Positions 10,633 through 19,829 of a stretch of DNA of 64,000 nucleotides are shown here, piece by piece. The notes under the pieces are model-generated. The model worked only from the letters and a program-made list of their open reading frames with translations, was not told the DNA's origin and made no database searches. Positions within the stretch are counted from its first letter, which is position 1. Each line of letters opens with the position of its first letter. Both the position numbers and the translations under genes were made by a program. This stretch comes from Candidatus Planktophila sp. (lineage in GTDB: Bacteria; Actinomycetota; Actinomycetes; Nanopelagicales; Nanopelagicaceae). The stretch covers positions 62,001 through 126,000 of the forward strand of contig JAUXRP010000017.1 of the NCBI GenBank assembly GCA_030681675.1. Reading direction: 5' to 3'.

Positions 10633-12314
10633 TGAATCACCCACATCCAGATTTAGGTTTGCCTCCCGCGTTAATACATGGCGGATTGCGCATCGTGGCC
10701 CTTGGCGGCCTTGCTGAAATTGGTCGCAACATGACTGTCTTTGAAACTAAAGGCAAGCTCTTGATTGTTGATTGTGGTGTTTTATTTCCTGAAGATACTC
10801 AGCCCGGCATAGATTTAATTTTGCCTGATTTTTCGTACATACGAGATCGCTTAGATGATGTTGTAGGTTTGTTTTTAACTCATGGTCACGAAGATCACAT
10901 TGGCGCGGTTCCGTATCTACTTCGCGAGAGGGGCGATATTGCAATTTATGGATCTGCGCTAACTTTGGCGCTCGTTACAGCTAAGTTGAAAGAACATCGC
11001 ATCACACCACTGACGCGCGAAGTACGCGAAGGCGGACATGAAGATATCGGTCCATTTGAACTCGAGTTTGTGGCCGTTAACCACTCAATTCCAGATGCCC
11101 TCGCAGTTGTCATAAATACAGGAGCTGGACGGATTTTACATACGGGCGATTTCAAAATGGATCAGCTCCCATTGGATGGTCGAATTACTGATCTGCGAAC
11201 TTTCTCTCGACTTGGTGAAGAAGGCGTGGATATTTTCATGGTTGATTCGACCAATGCTGATATTCCCGGCTTTACTCCATCCGAACGTGAAATTATGCCT
11301 GCACTCAACCGAGTTATTGCCTCAACTAAGCGCCGAGTTATTGTTGCATCGTTTTCCTCCCATGTTCACCGAGTGCAACAAGTAATCGATATCTCGTCAA
11401 TGCATGGCCGTAAAGTTGTTTTTATCGGTCGATCCATGGTTCGCAATATGAAAATTGCACAGGAGATGGGCTACTTAACTATTCCTGCTGGAGTTTTAAT
11501 AGATGTTAAGGAGCTTGATTCATTTGACGACAATGTTGTACTCATCTGCACAGGCTCGCAAGGTGAACCAATGGCCGCTCTGGCTCGAATGGCCAATGGA
11601 GATCATCAAATTCGAGTTGGTGAGGGCGATACAGTTATTTTGGCTTCTTCACTAATCCCAGGGAATGAAAACTCTGTATTTAGAATCATTAATGAACTTA
11701 CTCGGTTCGGTGCAAAAGTTGTCCATAAAGCAAATGCCATGGTTCATGTTTCTGGTCATGCCGCAGCAGGCGAACTTTTGTACTGTTACAACATTGTAAA
11801 ACCGAGATATGTAATACCTGTACATGGCGAGTGGCGCCACTTAAAGGCAAATGCCGAATTAGCGATTTCAGTAGGAATGCCCGCTTCTAACGCTTTAATA
11901 ATTGAAAATGGAGTTGTTGTAGATTTAGTCAATCACGAAGCTTCAGTTGTTGGTGCAGTGCCGTGTGGTTTTGTTTATGTAGATGGTCAAAGTATCGGTG
12001 ATATAACTGAGGCTTCACTTAAAGATCGGCGTATTCTAGGTGAAGAAGGATTTATTTCCGTCATAGTTGTGATTGATTCGCAAAATGGAAAAATCGTTGC
12101 GGGACCTGATATTCATGCCCGTGGATTTAATGAAGATATGGCACTCTTTGATGATGTTAAATTGAAGATTGAAAAAGCTTTAGCGGCTGCAGCAAGAGAT
12201 GGAATAAATGGAACTCATCAATTATCCCAGATTGTACGTAAAACAGTTGGTGGTTGGGTTGGGGGAGAGCATCGTAGAAAACCAATGATTGTCCCAGTCG
12301 TTATTGAAGTGTAA
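10632..12314 (+). CDS. rnj: ribonuclease J
   Basis: Metallo-beta-lactamase/beta-CASP ribonuclease with 5'-exo- and endonucleolytic activity in RNA processing and decay. 560 aa. The metal site HGHEDH is at 84-89, further ligands lie in the LHTGDFKMD loop and the beta-CASP motif in SGHAAAGEL. GGLAEIGRNMTVFE is the family N-terminus. It overlaps dapA by one base. Together with pnp this window encodes two main RNA-decay enzymes. Confidence 0.96.
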   Translation: MNHPHPDLGLPPALIHGGLRIVALGGLAEIGRNMTVFETKGKLLIVDCGVLFPEDTQPGIDLILPDFSYIRDRLDDVVGLFLTHGHEDHIGAVPYLLRERGDIAIYGSALTLALVTAKLKEHRITPLTREVREGGHEDIGPFELEFVAVNHSIPDALAVVINTGAGRILHTGDFKMDQLPLDGRITDLRTFSRLGEEGVDIFMVDSTNADIPGFTPSEREIMPALNRVIASTKRRVIVASFSSHVHRVQQVIDISSMHGRKVVFIGRSMVRNMKIAQEMGYLTIPAGVLIDVKELDSFDDNVVLICTGSQGEPMAALARMANGDHQIRVGEGDTVILASSLIPGNENSVFRIINELTRFGAKVVHKANAMVHVSGHAAAGELLYCYNIVKPRYVIPVHGEWRHLKANAELAISVGMPASNALIIENGVVVDLVNHEASVVGAVPCGFVYVDGQSIGDITEASLKDRRILGEEGFISVIVVIDSQNGKIVAGPDIHARGFNEDMALFDDVKLKIEKALAAAARDGINGTHQLSQIVRKTVGGWVGGEHRRKPMIVPVVIEV

Positions 12315-12352
12315 GCGCGGCGAGCCTAGCGAAGCGAAAATTGCCAAGCCTT

Positions 12353-12358
12353 TAAGAT
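12353..12358 (+). promoter_or_regulatory. candidate -10 box for leaderless ftsK transcript
   Basis: TAAGAT lies 7 nt before the GTG start at 12366; no SD motif is present. Confidence 0.45.
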
Positions 12359-12365
12359 TGTTTGT

Positions 12366-14678
12366 GTGACTAAACGGCGAAAATCGAAATCGAAGAGTGG
12401 CGCAGTAGGTAGCGCTCTGGCAAGAGCAGTGAGCTCTGTATGGAGATTTATCGCAAAAACCATCGGAAGAAGCGTTCGATTTCTGGCCCGAGGCGCCCGA
12501 GAGTTAGATCCAGCCCATCAACGTGATGGCATAGCTTTTTTCATATTGATTCTCGCACTTGTAGCTACTGCGGGGACATGGTTTCATGCAGACAACTTCG
12601 TAGGTCGCGCATTGTATTCATTCATTTTCGGAGGCTTTGGACGTGTCGGTTTTGTTGCACCACTTGTTCTCATTTATTTTGCATTTAAATTATTTAGGAG
12701 CCCAGAAGACAAGAAGGCAATCGGTAGAGTTATTGTTGGAACTTCTGCGTTGCTTATTTCCTCAACTGGACTTGCGCACTTACTCAATGGTTCAGTCGGC
12801 ACGGGAGCAACTGCGATGCGAGAAGGTGGCGGTTGGTTAGGTTTTGGAATAACAACGCCGTTAGTTGCTGCAATGACATCTGTTTTAACTTACCCAGTGC
12901 TAATAATAATTTTAATCTTTGGATTGCTTGTCATAACCGCTACGCCAGTTAGTGAACTGATTTCAGCAATCAGATCAACTTCATCGTGGGTATGGTCAAA
13001 ACGTCCTGAGAGGGCAGTCAGTGAAGAAACATTTGAAATAACTGATACACCTCCTTTTGAAACGCCAATAGTTGCAGCATGGAACCAAACACACGTTGAT
13101 GAAGAAGAGTTAGACGAAGATAGCTTTGATGAAGAGTTTACAGTTCCAGTTCCGGTCTCTACAGCGCTCGTTCTAGGTAATAAGCGACCAGAGCAACTGC
13201 TATTAACCGCTGATTCAACATATGAACTTCCCCCATTAGATTTACTAAGATCAGGGCCAGCGGCCAAAGCGAAAAGCAAAGCAAATGAAGTTGTGGTCGC
13301 GGCATTAACTGAAGTTTTTCTACAATTTGAAATTGATGCGCAAGTTACTGGTTTTATGCGTGGACCAACGGTTACTCGTTACGAAATAGAACTTGGTAAT
13401 GCCGTAAAAGTGGAGCGAATAACCGCTCTAGCTAAGAACATTTCGTATGCTGTTGCAAGTGGTGATGTCCGAATCCTCTCCCCAATTCCGGGAAAATCAG
13501 CGGTTGGTATCGAAATTCCTAATGCAGACCGCGAGATTGTCGCGTTAGGAGATGTATTGAGATCGTCGGTTGCCGGTCAAGATCATCACCCTATGCTCGT
13601 TGCCCTTGGGAAGGATGTTGAGGGAAATTTCATCTTCGCAAACCTTGCCAAAATGCCTCATCTTTTAGTCGCAGGCGCAACTGGTGCAGGAAAATCATCA
13701 ATGATAAACGCAATGATCATCTCCATCTTGGCACGTTCGACACCAGATGATGTGCGATTAGTTTTAATTGATCCAAAGCGCGTTGAGTTAACGGCTTACG
13801 AGGGAATTCCACACCTAATCACCCCGATTATCACAAGCCCGAAGAAAGCCGCCGATGCGCTGACATGGGTCGTGCGTGAAATGGATTTACGCTATGAAGA
13901 TCTCTCAACATTTGGTTTTAGGCATATCGATGATTTCAATAAGGCGGTTCGGGCTGGGAAAGTAATTCCACCCGAAGGTAGCGATCGCACAATAGAGCCG
14001 TATCCATATCTGCTCATCATTATCGATGAACTTGCCGACTTGATGATGGTTGCGGCTAAGGAAGTGGAAGAGTCGGTTGTTCGTATAACTCAGCTAGCTC
14101 GTTCAGCTGGAATTCATTTAGTTCTTGCAACCCAACGCCCGTCAGTTGATGTTGTGACCGGTCTAATTAAAGCTAATGTGCCATCACGTCTATCTTTTGC
14201 AACAAGTTCATTGGCCGATAGCCGAGTAATTTTAGATACTCCCGGAGCCGAAAAATTAGTCGGCCAAGGTGATGCACTATTTATTCCGATGGGTGCAAGT
14301 CGTGCGGTACGTATTCAAGGCGCTTATGTATCTGAGCGAGAAATTGAAGCCGTAACAGCGCATGTGAAGAAACAACTTAAACCACGATACCGCGATGATG
14401 TCACTGTTCCTATGAGCCACCCAAAGATGATGGATAAAGAGATTGGCGATGATTTAGATATACTCTGCCAAGCTATCGAATTAGTTGTTGGAACGCAGTT
14501 TGGATCTACATCGATGCTTCAAAGAAAACTTCGAATAGGTTTTGCTAAGGCCGGGCGCATGATGGATCTCATGGAGTCACGTGGAATCGTAGGCCCATCA
14601 GAGGGATCAAAAGCTCGCACCGTTATGGTCAGACCTGATGAGTTGGATTCTGTACTTGCGACCCTTCGCGACTACTAA
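12366..14678 (+). CDS. ftsK: DNA translocase FtsK/SpoIIIE
   Basis: Septum-anchored ATPase that pumps chromosome ends during division. 770 aa from GTG 12366. After a basic N-terminus there are about four membrane helices (roughly residues 55-205), an acidic linker (EEELDEDSFDEEF region), the alpha/beta motor with Walker A GATGAGKSS (437-445) and Walker B LLIIIDELADLMM, the LATQRPSVDVVTGLIKANVPSR block, and a C-terminal gamma winged helix (STSMLQRKLRIGFAKAGRMMDLME) that reads KOPS sites. The short linker places it in the compact actinobacterial group. Confidence 0.96.
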   Translation: MTKRRKSKSKSGAVGSALARAVSSVWRFIAKTIGRSVRFLARGARELDPAHQRDGIAFFILILALVATAGTWFHADNFVGRALYSFIFGGFGRVGFVAPLVLIYFAFKLFRSPEDKKAIGRVIVGTSALLISSTGLAHLLNGSVGTGATAMREGGGWLGFGITTPLVAAMTSVLTYPVLIIILIFGLLVITATPVSELISAIRSTSSWVWSKRPERAVSEETFEITDTPPFETPIVAAWNQTHVDEEELDEDSFDEEFTVPVPVSTALVLGNKRPEQLLLTADSTYELPPLDLLRSGPAAKAKSKANEVVVAALTEVFLQFEIDAQVTGFMRGPTVTRYEIELGNAVKVERITALAKNISYAVASGDVRILSPIPGKSAVGIEIPNADREIVALGDVLRSSVAGQDHHPMLVALGKDVEGNFIFANLAKMPHLLVAGATGAGKSSMINAMIISILARSTPDDVRLVLIDPKRVELTAYEGIPHLITPIITSPKKAADALTWVVREMDLRYEDLSTFGFRHIDDFNKAVRAGKVIPPEGSDRTIEPYPYLLIIIDELADLMMVAAKEVEESVVRITQLARSAGIHLVLATQRPSVDVVTGLIKANVPSRLSFATSSLADSRVILDTPGAEKLVGQGDALFIPMGASRAVRIQGAYVSEREIEAVTAHVKKQLKPRYRDDVTVPMSHPKMMDKEIGDDLDILCQAIELVVGTQFGSTSMLQRKLRIGFAKAGRMMDLMESRGIVGPSEGSKARTVMVRPDELDSVLATLRDY

Positions 14679-14705
14679 AAATGACCGACCATGCACTTTT
14701 GTTCC

Positions 14706-14777
14706 GAATTAACCCTTTGTTTTGACCCTTACATCTATCGCAATGAGTGAGTTGAGTTCTAGAATTAACCTTTGACC
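14706..14777 (+). repeat. direct repeat upstream of the rodZ-like gene
   Basis: GAATTAACCCTTTG (14706-14719), followed by TTTTGACC, recurs 56 bp later as GAATTAACCTTTGACC (14762-14777). The two copies lie 29-100 bp before the rodZ-like start and may be paired regulator sites or a duplicated promoter segment. There is no experimental support. Confidence 0.4.
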
Positions 14778-14806
14778 TCCGCACAAATTTTCTTAGGGAT
14801 TCTTTT

Positions 14807-15613
14807 ATGACGCTCGGCTCAATGATTAGTAGGGCGCGCAAAGAGGCTTCCTTTTCCATTGAGGATCTAGCTTCTCTAACCAACCTTCGAACCGCTCTTT
14901 TGCGAGAAATTGAGGAAAACGACTTTTCACATTGTGGTGGGGATACGTATGCTCGAGGACACGTCAGAAATATTGCTCGGAAACTAGGGGCAAGTGAGGA
15001 GGAGTTCTTGCGAGTTTTTGACGAGGAGCAGGTTAGCGTACAACGAACTATGCAAGAGCTTTTGATTGAAAATAATATTATGCGCAAAGCCAAAGATAAG
15101 CGCAAGGTTTCACTTAAGACATTACTTCTGATTTCAGTTATTTCATTAGCTCTTGCCGCCGTTGCTCAAATCGTCATTTCAAATATCTCCATCGATGAAG
15201 CGGCATCTCCAACGGTTTCTACATCTCCAACGGTTTCTGCATCTCCAACGGTTTCTGCATCTCCAACGGTTTCTACATCACCAACGGTTTCTGCATCTCC
15301 AACGGTTTCTACATCACCAACGGTTTCTGCATCACCAACGGTGCAAAACTCTTATTCAACAGGCATTGGTGTCGAAGTAGTTTTACGTGCCGCCCGAGCT
15401 TCGAGCTGGCTCTTTGTCTCTGATGCATCGGGCCGAACGCTATTTAGTGGAGTGCTTTCTAAGGGCTCTACACTAAAATTCACAACTGATGTGAGATTGG
15501 ATCTAAAAGTTGGCAATGCAGGGGGAGTAGATCTTCAGGTAAATGGCAACAAGATGGCCTCCATCGGTGCAAATGGTGCTGTAGTTAGCGTGTCGTATGG
15601 AGTCGATTCATAA
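14807..15613 (+). CDS. RodZ-like membrane protein with N-terminal HTH and C-terminal DUF4115-like domain
   Basis: 268 aa. Residues about 8-70 form a RodZ-type Xre helix-turn-helix (SIEDLASLTNLRTALLREIEENDF...DTYARGHVRNIARKLG), followed by a basic linker, one membrane helix (about 103-125), a low-complexity Ser/Pro/Thr stalk made of SPTVSA/T repeats (134-179) and a beta-rich extracytoplasmic domain (GVEVVLRAARASSWLFVSDASGRTLFSG) resembling DUF4115. RodZ links the MreB cytoskeleton to the cell wall; the ftsK-rodZ-rimO-pgsA order is common in actinobacteria. AGGGA before the ATG serves as SD. Confidence 0.85.
   Translation: MTLGSMISRARKEASFSIEDLASLTNLRTALLREIEENDFSHCGGDTYARGHVRNIARKLGASEEEFLRVFDEEQVSVQRTMQELLIENNIMRKAKDKRKVSLKTLLLISVISLALAAVAQIVISNISIDEAASPTVSTSPTVSASPTVSASPTVSTSPTVSASPTVSTSPTVSASPTVQNSYSTGIGVEVVLRAARASSWLFVSDASGRTLFSGVLSKGSTLKFTTDVRLDLKVGNAGGVDLQVNGNKMASIGANGAVVSVSYGVDS
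15206..15343 (+). repeat. tandem 18-bp coding repeats (SPTVSA/T), 7 full copies plus a partial
   Basis: Seven consecutive 18-bp units, variants of TCTCCAACGGTTTCTACA that differ only at two positions (T/A and A/G), plus a 12-bp partial unit, encode the extracytoplasmic stalk of the RodZ-like protein. The near identity at the nucleotide level points to recent expansion and possible copy-number variation. Confidence 0.95.
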
Positions 15614-15618
15614 CCCGA

Positions 15619-15624
15619 TACGAT
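15619..15624 (+). promoter_or_regulatory. candidate -10 box for leaderless rimO transcript
   Basis: TACGAT lies 7 nt before ATG 15632 in the short gap after the rodZ-like gene; there is no SD. Confidence 0.45.
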
Positions 15625-15631
15625 TTGTCCA

Positions 15632-16987
15632 ATGAAACGCACCGTTGCTGTCGTCACTTTAGGGTGCGCACGAAATGAAGTTGATTCTGAAGAGTTAGCT
15701 GGACGATTGGCCGCCGACGGGTGGAACTTAGTCGATGATGTTGAGTTGGCAGAAGTCGCTTTAGTTAATACTTGTGGCTTTATTGAATCGGCTAAAAAAG
15801 ACTCTATAGATGCTTTATTGGAGGCCAACTCTCTAAAAGGACATGGCACAACTCGCGCCGTAGTTGCAGTGGGATGCATGGCAGAGCGTTATGGAAATGC
15901 TTTAGCCGATGCCTTGCCAGAAACCGATGCGATCTTGGGTTTTGATGATTACAAAGATATTTCCGCACGGTTGCAATCAATTGTTAATGGGAATAAACAT
16001 GTAGCTCATATACCCAGAGACCGGCGTGCACTGTTGCCAATTGCACCCTCAGATCGCGCTGATATTCGTCCCACGGAAGAGTTCACGCGCAAACGCTTGG
16101 GAAATGCACCATGGGCACCGCTAAAGATTGCATCAGGATGTGATCGGCGTTGTTCCTTTTGTGCAATTCCATATTTCCGAGGCTCCTTCATTTCACGACG
16201 GCCTCACGAGATTCTGGATGAAGCGCGTTGGTTAGTGGCCAACGGAGTAACGGAGTTATTTCTCGTAAGCGAGAACACCACTTCATTTGGAAAAGATCTG
16301 GGTGATTTGCAGTTGATGGAAAAGATTTTGCCAGAGATTGCAACCATTGATGGCGTAGAGCGAGTTCGTTTGTCGTATCTGCAACCAGCTGAGATGCGTC
16401 CAACATTGATTCAAGCAATGATTGCAACACCAAAGACTGTGCCTTATTTTGATTTGTCTTTTCAGCACACCAGTCCAACTGTGTTGCGTCGAATGCGCAG
16501 ATTCGGTGACAACGAAAAGTTTTTACATTTGATTCATCAAATTAGAGCCCTTTCACCTGAAGCTGGAATCAGGTCTAACTTCATTGTTGGATTCCCGGGC
16601 GAAACCCAAGATGACTTTGATGAACTTGCAACATTTATTACTCAAGCAAAGTTAGATGCGGTAGGAGTTTTCGGCTACTCCGATGAGGACAATACTGAAG
16701 CGCTCACCTTGGGCGAAAAAGTTGGATTAGATGTAATAGCCCAGCGCCTAGAAACTCTCTCTTCATTAGCTGATGAAATGGTGAGTAATCGCGCCCAAGC
16801 TCGTATTGGTGAAAATGTACGCGTACTTATCGAAGATTCTGATTTACAAGAGGGAAGGGCCGCCCATCAAGGTCCAGAAGTCGATGGTTCGACGGTTTTC
16901 GTAGGAACAGATTTCCTTGTTGGGCAGTATGTTGATGCGGTGGTAATTGATTCAATGGGCGCTGATCTGGTGGCAAAACCCTTATGA
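15632..16987 (+). CDS. rimO: ribosomal protein S12 methylthiotransferase RimO
   Basis: Radical-SAM enzyme that adds a methylthio group to Asp of ribosomal protein S12. 451 aa. The N-terminal MTTase domain starts [18 protein letters not shown] with the first cluster's Cys residues (also NTCGF and GCMAERYG). The radical SAM site is CDRRCSFC (C170, C174, C177), and a TRAM domain follows at the C-terminus ([13 protein letters not shown]). [13 protein letters not shown] and the S12-type N-terminus favour RimO over MiaB. The pgsA start overlaps its stop by 4 bp. Confidence 0.95.
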   Translation: MKRTVAVVTLGCARNEVDSEELAGRLAADGWNLVDDVELAEVALVNTCGFIESAKKDSIDALLEANSLKGHGTTRAVVAVGCMAERYGNALADALPETDAILGFDDYKDISARLQSIVNGNKHVAHIPRDRRALLPIAPSDRADIRPTEEFTRKRLGNAPWAPLKIASGCDRRCSFCAIPYFRGSFISRRPHEILDEARWLVANGVTELFLVSENTTSFGKDLGDLQLMEKILPEIATIDGVERVRLSYLQPAEMRPTLIQAMIATPKTVPYFDLSFQHTSPTVLRRMRRFGDNEKFLHLIHQIRALSPEAGIRSNFIVGFPGETQDDFDELATFITQAKLDAVGVFGYSDEDNTEALTLGEKVGLDVIAQRLETLSSLADEMVSNRAQARIGENVRVLIEDSDLQEGRAAHQGPEVDGSTVFVGTDFLVGQYVDAVVIDSMGADLVAKPL

Positions 16988-17529
16988 GGCTTCCAAACTA
17001 TATAACTCCAAATTTTATTACTGTCGCACGATTACTTTTTGTTCCAATAGGTGCATATACATTGTTTAAAAATGGCGGAAATGATCCTGTATGGCAGTAC
17101 ATCTCGTGGATAGTTTTTTTCATTCTAGGAATGTCGGATGTATTGGATGGTAATTTGGCGCGCAGTCGAAATTCGATTACTGAATTTGGGAAGTTTTTAG
17201 ACCCCGTAGCCGACAAAGTTATGATCGGGACTGCGATGATTTCATTATCGATCTTAAATAGATTGCCGTGGTGGATCACTATTGTTATCTTAGTTCGAGA
17301 AATTGGGATTACTATTTTCCGATTGGCCGTTATCAAAAGAGGCGTAATTGCTGCTAATAAAGGCGGCAAAATTAAATCAACTTTCCAAAACTTCGGGGTT
17401 GGCTTTTACGTTTTACCCTTAAGTGAAAACCTATATTGGTTTCGCGATGGCTTTATGCTAATCGCGGTAATCCTCACTATCGCAACCGGCTTTTATTATG
17501 TACAGTCGGCATTCAAACTAGGCAAGTAG
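16984..17529 (+). CDS. pgsA: CDP-diacylglycerol-glycerol-3-phosphate 3-phosphatidyltransferase
   Basis: Membrane enzyme making phosphatidylglycerol phosphate. 181 aa with about five membrane helices. The CDP-alcohol phosphotransferase motif is complete: D52-x2-D55-G56-x2-A59-R60-x8-G69-x3-D73-x3-D77. [15 protein letters not shown] is the typical PgsA N-terminus. It is co-translated with rimO (ATGA overlap), and cinA follows after 6 bp. Confidence 0.93.
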   Translation: MRLPNYITPNFITVARLLFVPIGAYTLFKNGGNDPVWQYISWIVFFILGMSDVLDGNLARSRNSITEFGKFLDPVADKVMIGTAMISLSILNRLPWWITIVILVREIGITIFRLAVIKRGVIAANKGGKIKSTFQNFGVGFYVLPLSENLYWFRDGFMLIAVILTIATGFYYVQSAFKLGK

Positions 17530-17535
17530 GTACAC

Positions 17536-18027
17536 GTGGCGCTTTCACCTGAAATAATAGAGCTCGCAACCGAGATTATTGATGCACTACGCGAACGTAA
17601 TGAAACCCTTAGTACTGCCGAATCTTTAACTGCCGGATCAGTGAGTTCGGCTATTGTGACAATCGCTGGAGCCTCCGATGTTTTTGTGGGCGGCATCACC
17701 GCATACCGTGATGAAATAAAGATCTCTCACCTTCACGTGGACCCGGTTCTAATTACAGAACACACATCAGTGAGTGAAGAGGTTGCAGTTGCTATGGCAC
17801 AAGGAGCTCGCAGATCATTTAAAACGACGTGGTCAATTAGCACGACCGGAGTGGCCGGTCCGAATCCATTGGATGGACATCCAGTCGGCGTGGTCTGGGT
17901 GGCGATCGAGGGTCCGGTATCGCAGACGATAGAACTTTCTCTATCAGGTGAGCGTGAAACTATACGAAACGCTGCTACAGCGAGTGCGATTGCCACATTT
18001 GCGCGTATCCTTAGGCATCGAAGTTAA
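17536..18027 (+). CDS. CinA C-terminal domain protein (nicotinamide-nucleotide amidohydrolase PncC type)
   Basis: 163 aa, only the C-terminal amidase domain of Cin[37 protein letters not shown] and [20 protein letters not shown] are its signatures. PncC deamidates NMN in pyridine-nucleotide recycling; the molybdopterin-like N-terminal domain found in full-length CinA is absent. The GTG start at 17536 gives full domain length. It belongs to the pgsA-cinA-clgR gene string that normally leads to recA. Confidence 0.92.
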   Translation: MALSPEIIELATEIIDALRERNETLSTAESLTAGSVSSAIVTIAGASDVFVGGITAYRDEIKISHLHVDPVLITEHTSVSEEVAVAMAQGARRSFKTTWSISTTGVAGPNPLDGHPVGVVWVAIEGPVSQTIELSLSGERETIRNAATASAIATFARILRHRS

Positions 18028-18062
18028 CAAGCTCGATTCGTAAAGAGAGTGGAGGTATTGCA

Positions 18063-18329
18063 ATGGTTCTTGTCCGTGAAGCCGTCGGTCTAACCCTTCG
18101 CGCATCTCGCACCTCTCAATCACGCACGTTGCGTGATGTGGCTCGTGCGGCTCGAGTTTCTCTTGGGTATTTGTCTGAAGTCGAACGTGGGCAAAAAGAG
18201 GCATCCTCCGAACTTCTCAACGCAATTTGTGCCGCGCTTGGCCTTTCGCTCTCAGATCTATTTAGTGATGTTTCAATTGAACTGGCGAGCCACGAGAGCG
18301 TGGTTCTTACTGTAGTCGATGCCGCTTAA
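18063..18329 (+). CDS. ClgR-like XRE family transcriptional regulator
   Basis: 88-aa DNA-binding protein with a single Xre/HTH_3 domain ([45 protein letters not shown]). This matches ClgR, the activator of clp protease genes in actinobacteria, in sequence style and location downstream of cinA. GGAGG lies 7 nt before ATG 18063. Its last 11 bp overlap the next gene's start. Confidence 0.85.
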   Translation: MVLVREAVGLTLRASRTSQSRTLRDVARAARVSLGYLSEVERGQKEASSELLNAICAALGLSLSDLFSDVSIELASHESVVLTVVDAA

Positions 18330-18843
18330 TAAATACTCACCACAAGTAAGCACTCACCGCCGCACACACAGTGCAATTCTCATTGCTACTAAAGAGCTTA
18401 TTGCTACGGTAGGCCTGGCCAATATGACTATGATCGAAATTGCTGATACATCCGAGGTTTCTCGTGCGACTTTATATAACCATTTTCGTGATAAGGAGAG
18501 TGTTGTTGCAGCTCTCTGTGAATCTGAATGCGAGCGCTTAATTTCAATTGCGCAGAGTGCAGCTAATGCTTGTGAAGCGTTAGAACTTCTCTCAATTGAT
18601 ATCTCAACCGATGCCGCGTTGGCGCACATGCGAATTCATGATCCATCTCTACTGACCAGGGCTTTAGGATTAAGAGAGCACCGGTTGTGGGGAAGGATTG
18701 CTCATGAGTTGGTACTCATTACAGGTAGTCAGCTCCTGGCTCATGTTTCCTTACTGTGGCTGATCGGACAAGTTCTCCAACCTATAGCCGCGCACAATTC
18801 GCGATTACAGGCAGAGTTACTGATTTCCCGTGCGCATATCTGA
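18319..18843 (+). CDS. TetR-like transcriptional regulator
   Basis: 174 aa. The N-terminal TetR HTH is clear: [47 protein letters not shown] (about 20-66). The C-terminal ligand domain is short and not assignable. It overlaps the ClgR-like gene by 11 bp and DUF3046 by 14 bp, so it is translationally coupled, which suggests autonomous regulation of this unit. Ligand and targets are unknown. No SD is visible before ATG 18319. Confidence 0.85.
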   Translation: MPLNKYSPQVSTHRRTHSAILIATKELIATVGLANMTMIEIADTSEVSRATLYNHFRDKESVVAALCESECERLISIAQSAANACEALELLSIDISTDAALAHMRIHDPSLLTRALGLREHRLWGRIAHELVLITGSQLLAHVSLLWLIGQVLQPIAAHNSRLQAELLISRAHI

Positions 18844-19024
18844 TCTTCGAGAGCGATTAAAGCTTTCTTTTGGCGAAGGTTCGCACTTTCCAAGCGATAT
18901 TGCGATTTCAGAACTTGGGAGCAAGACGGTCAATGAGGCGTTAGCGTTAGGTGTAGAGGCAGATCACATTTGGAGGGCAGTGTGTAAAGCACATCCAAAA
19001 GAGACTGAAAAATTTAAGTACTGA
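18830..19024 (+). CDS. DUF3046 family protein
   Basis: 64-aa protein, GTG start at 18830. [17 protein letters not shown]..., ISELGSKTVNEALALG and IWRAVCKAHP match DUF3046, a small actinobacterial family whose gene normally lies directly upstream of recA. Its function is unknown. Here recA is 18.6 kb away, and the next gene (alpha/beta hydrolase) starts 2 bp after the stop. Confidence 0.88.
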   Translation: MRISDLRERLKLSFGEGSHFPSDIAISELGSKTVNEALALGVEADHIWRAVCKAHPKETEKFKY

Positions 19025-19026
19025 AA

Positions 19027-19821
19027 ATGAAACTCTCTACGGTTATTACTGAAATCGACCCCACACGACCGCCACTTGTTTTAATCCATGGGCTTGGTTC
19101 CGCTGCCACCGCATTTAAACCTACTCTCGCAGAGCTCTCGAAAAATTTTCGCGTCATTAGCGTTGATTTGCCTGGACATGGACAAAGCCCATATTCAAAG
19201 AGTCAAGCAATGGACCCAGCTTCACTAGGGGAGGCGATTTTTGAAACGGTAAAAAGTGAGTACGGTATAGAAAAGTTTCACGTTGTGGGTAATTCACTAG
19301 GGGGATGGATTGCACTTGAAATGGCCGCATCCAGGCCCGAGCAGATTTTGAGCGTTACCGGATTGGCACCTGCTGGGTTGTGGCTGGCTCCAGCTTCGGC
19401 TCGATTGCCGAGCGAGGCAGGCTTATATTATTTAGCAAAAGCCCTCAAACCTTTTATTAAAACCGGTCTTAAGTCGAAACAGATACGCAAAATTGGTTTT
19501 AAACGAGTGAGCCCTAAGTGGCAAGAGCTAAGTTATGAAACCTGTTTTGATGCAAGCATCGCCATGACTAACTGCCGAGGTTATTTTCCGGCATGGGATG
19601 GCATGACAGGACGGCGCTTCAATGCAAAAGTTCCAGATTGCGTTCGAACAACAATACTCTTTGGTGATTGTGATAACACATTGCCTGCCGACGTTTCGCA
19701 GGAGCGATCTTTAGCGCCTTCTCACTGTAGGTGGCTGACGATAGAAAACTGTGGTCATGCTCCAATGTGGGATCACCCAGAATTAGTTTTAAAGGTAGTT
19801 CTTGAGACTACCTATCGGTAG
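19027..19821 (+). CDS. alpha/beta hydrolase
   Basis: 264 aa, cytosolic alpha/beta-hydrolase fold. The oxyanion loop is HGLGSAA (21-27), the nucleophile elbow GNSLGG (S90), the probable acid lies in FGDCDNTLP and the catalytic His in NCGHAPMWDHPE near the C-terminus. The substrate is unknown. It starts 2 bp after the DUF3046 stop and ends 8 bp before the AceE-like gene, so it may be cotranscribed with both. Confidence 0.88.
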   Translation: MKLSTVITEIDPTRPPLVLIHGLGSAATAFKPTLAELSKNFRVISVDLPGHGQSPYSKSQAMDPASLGEAIFETVKSEYGIEKFHVVGNSLGGWIALEMAASRPEQILSVTGLAPAGLWLAPASARLPSEAGLYYLAKALKPFIKTGLKSKQIRKIGFKRVSPKWQELSYETCFDASIAMTNCRGYFPAWDGMTGRRFNAKVPDCVRTTILFGDCDNTLPADVSQERSLAPSHCRWLTIENCGHAPMWDHPELVLKVVLETTYR

Positions 19822-19829
19822 CATCAGCT

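Noticed and set aside
14629-15105. 158-aa open frame on the minus strand across the ftsK-rodZ junction
   Set aside because: It lies opposite two well-supported genes, is Arg/Ser-rich like antisense frames, and matches no family.
15206-15343. Possible CRISPR array
   Set aside because: The units are contiguous 18-bp coding repeats with no spacers, and no cas genes are present.
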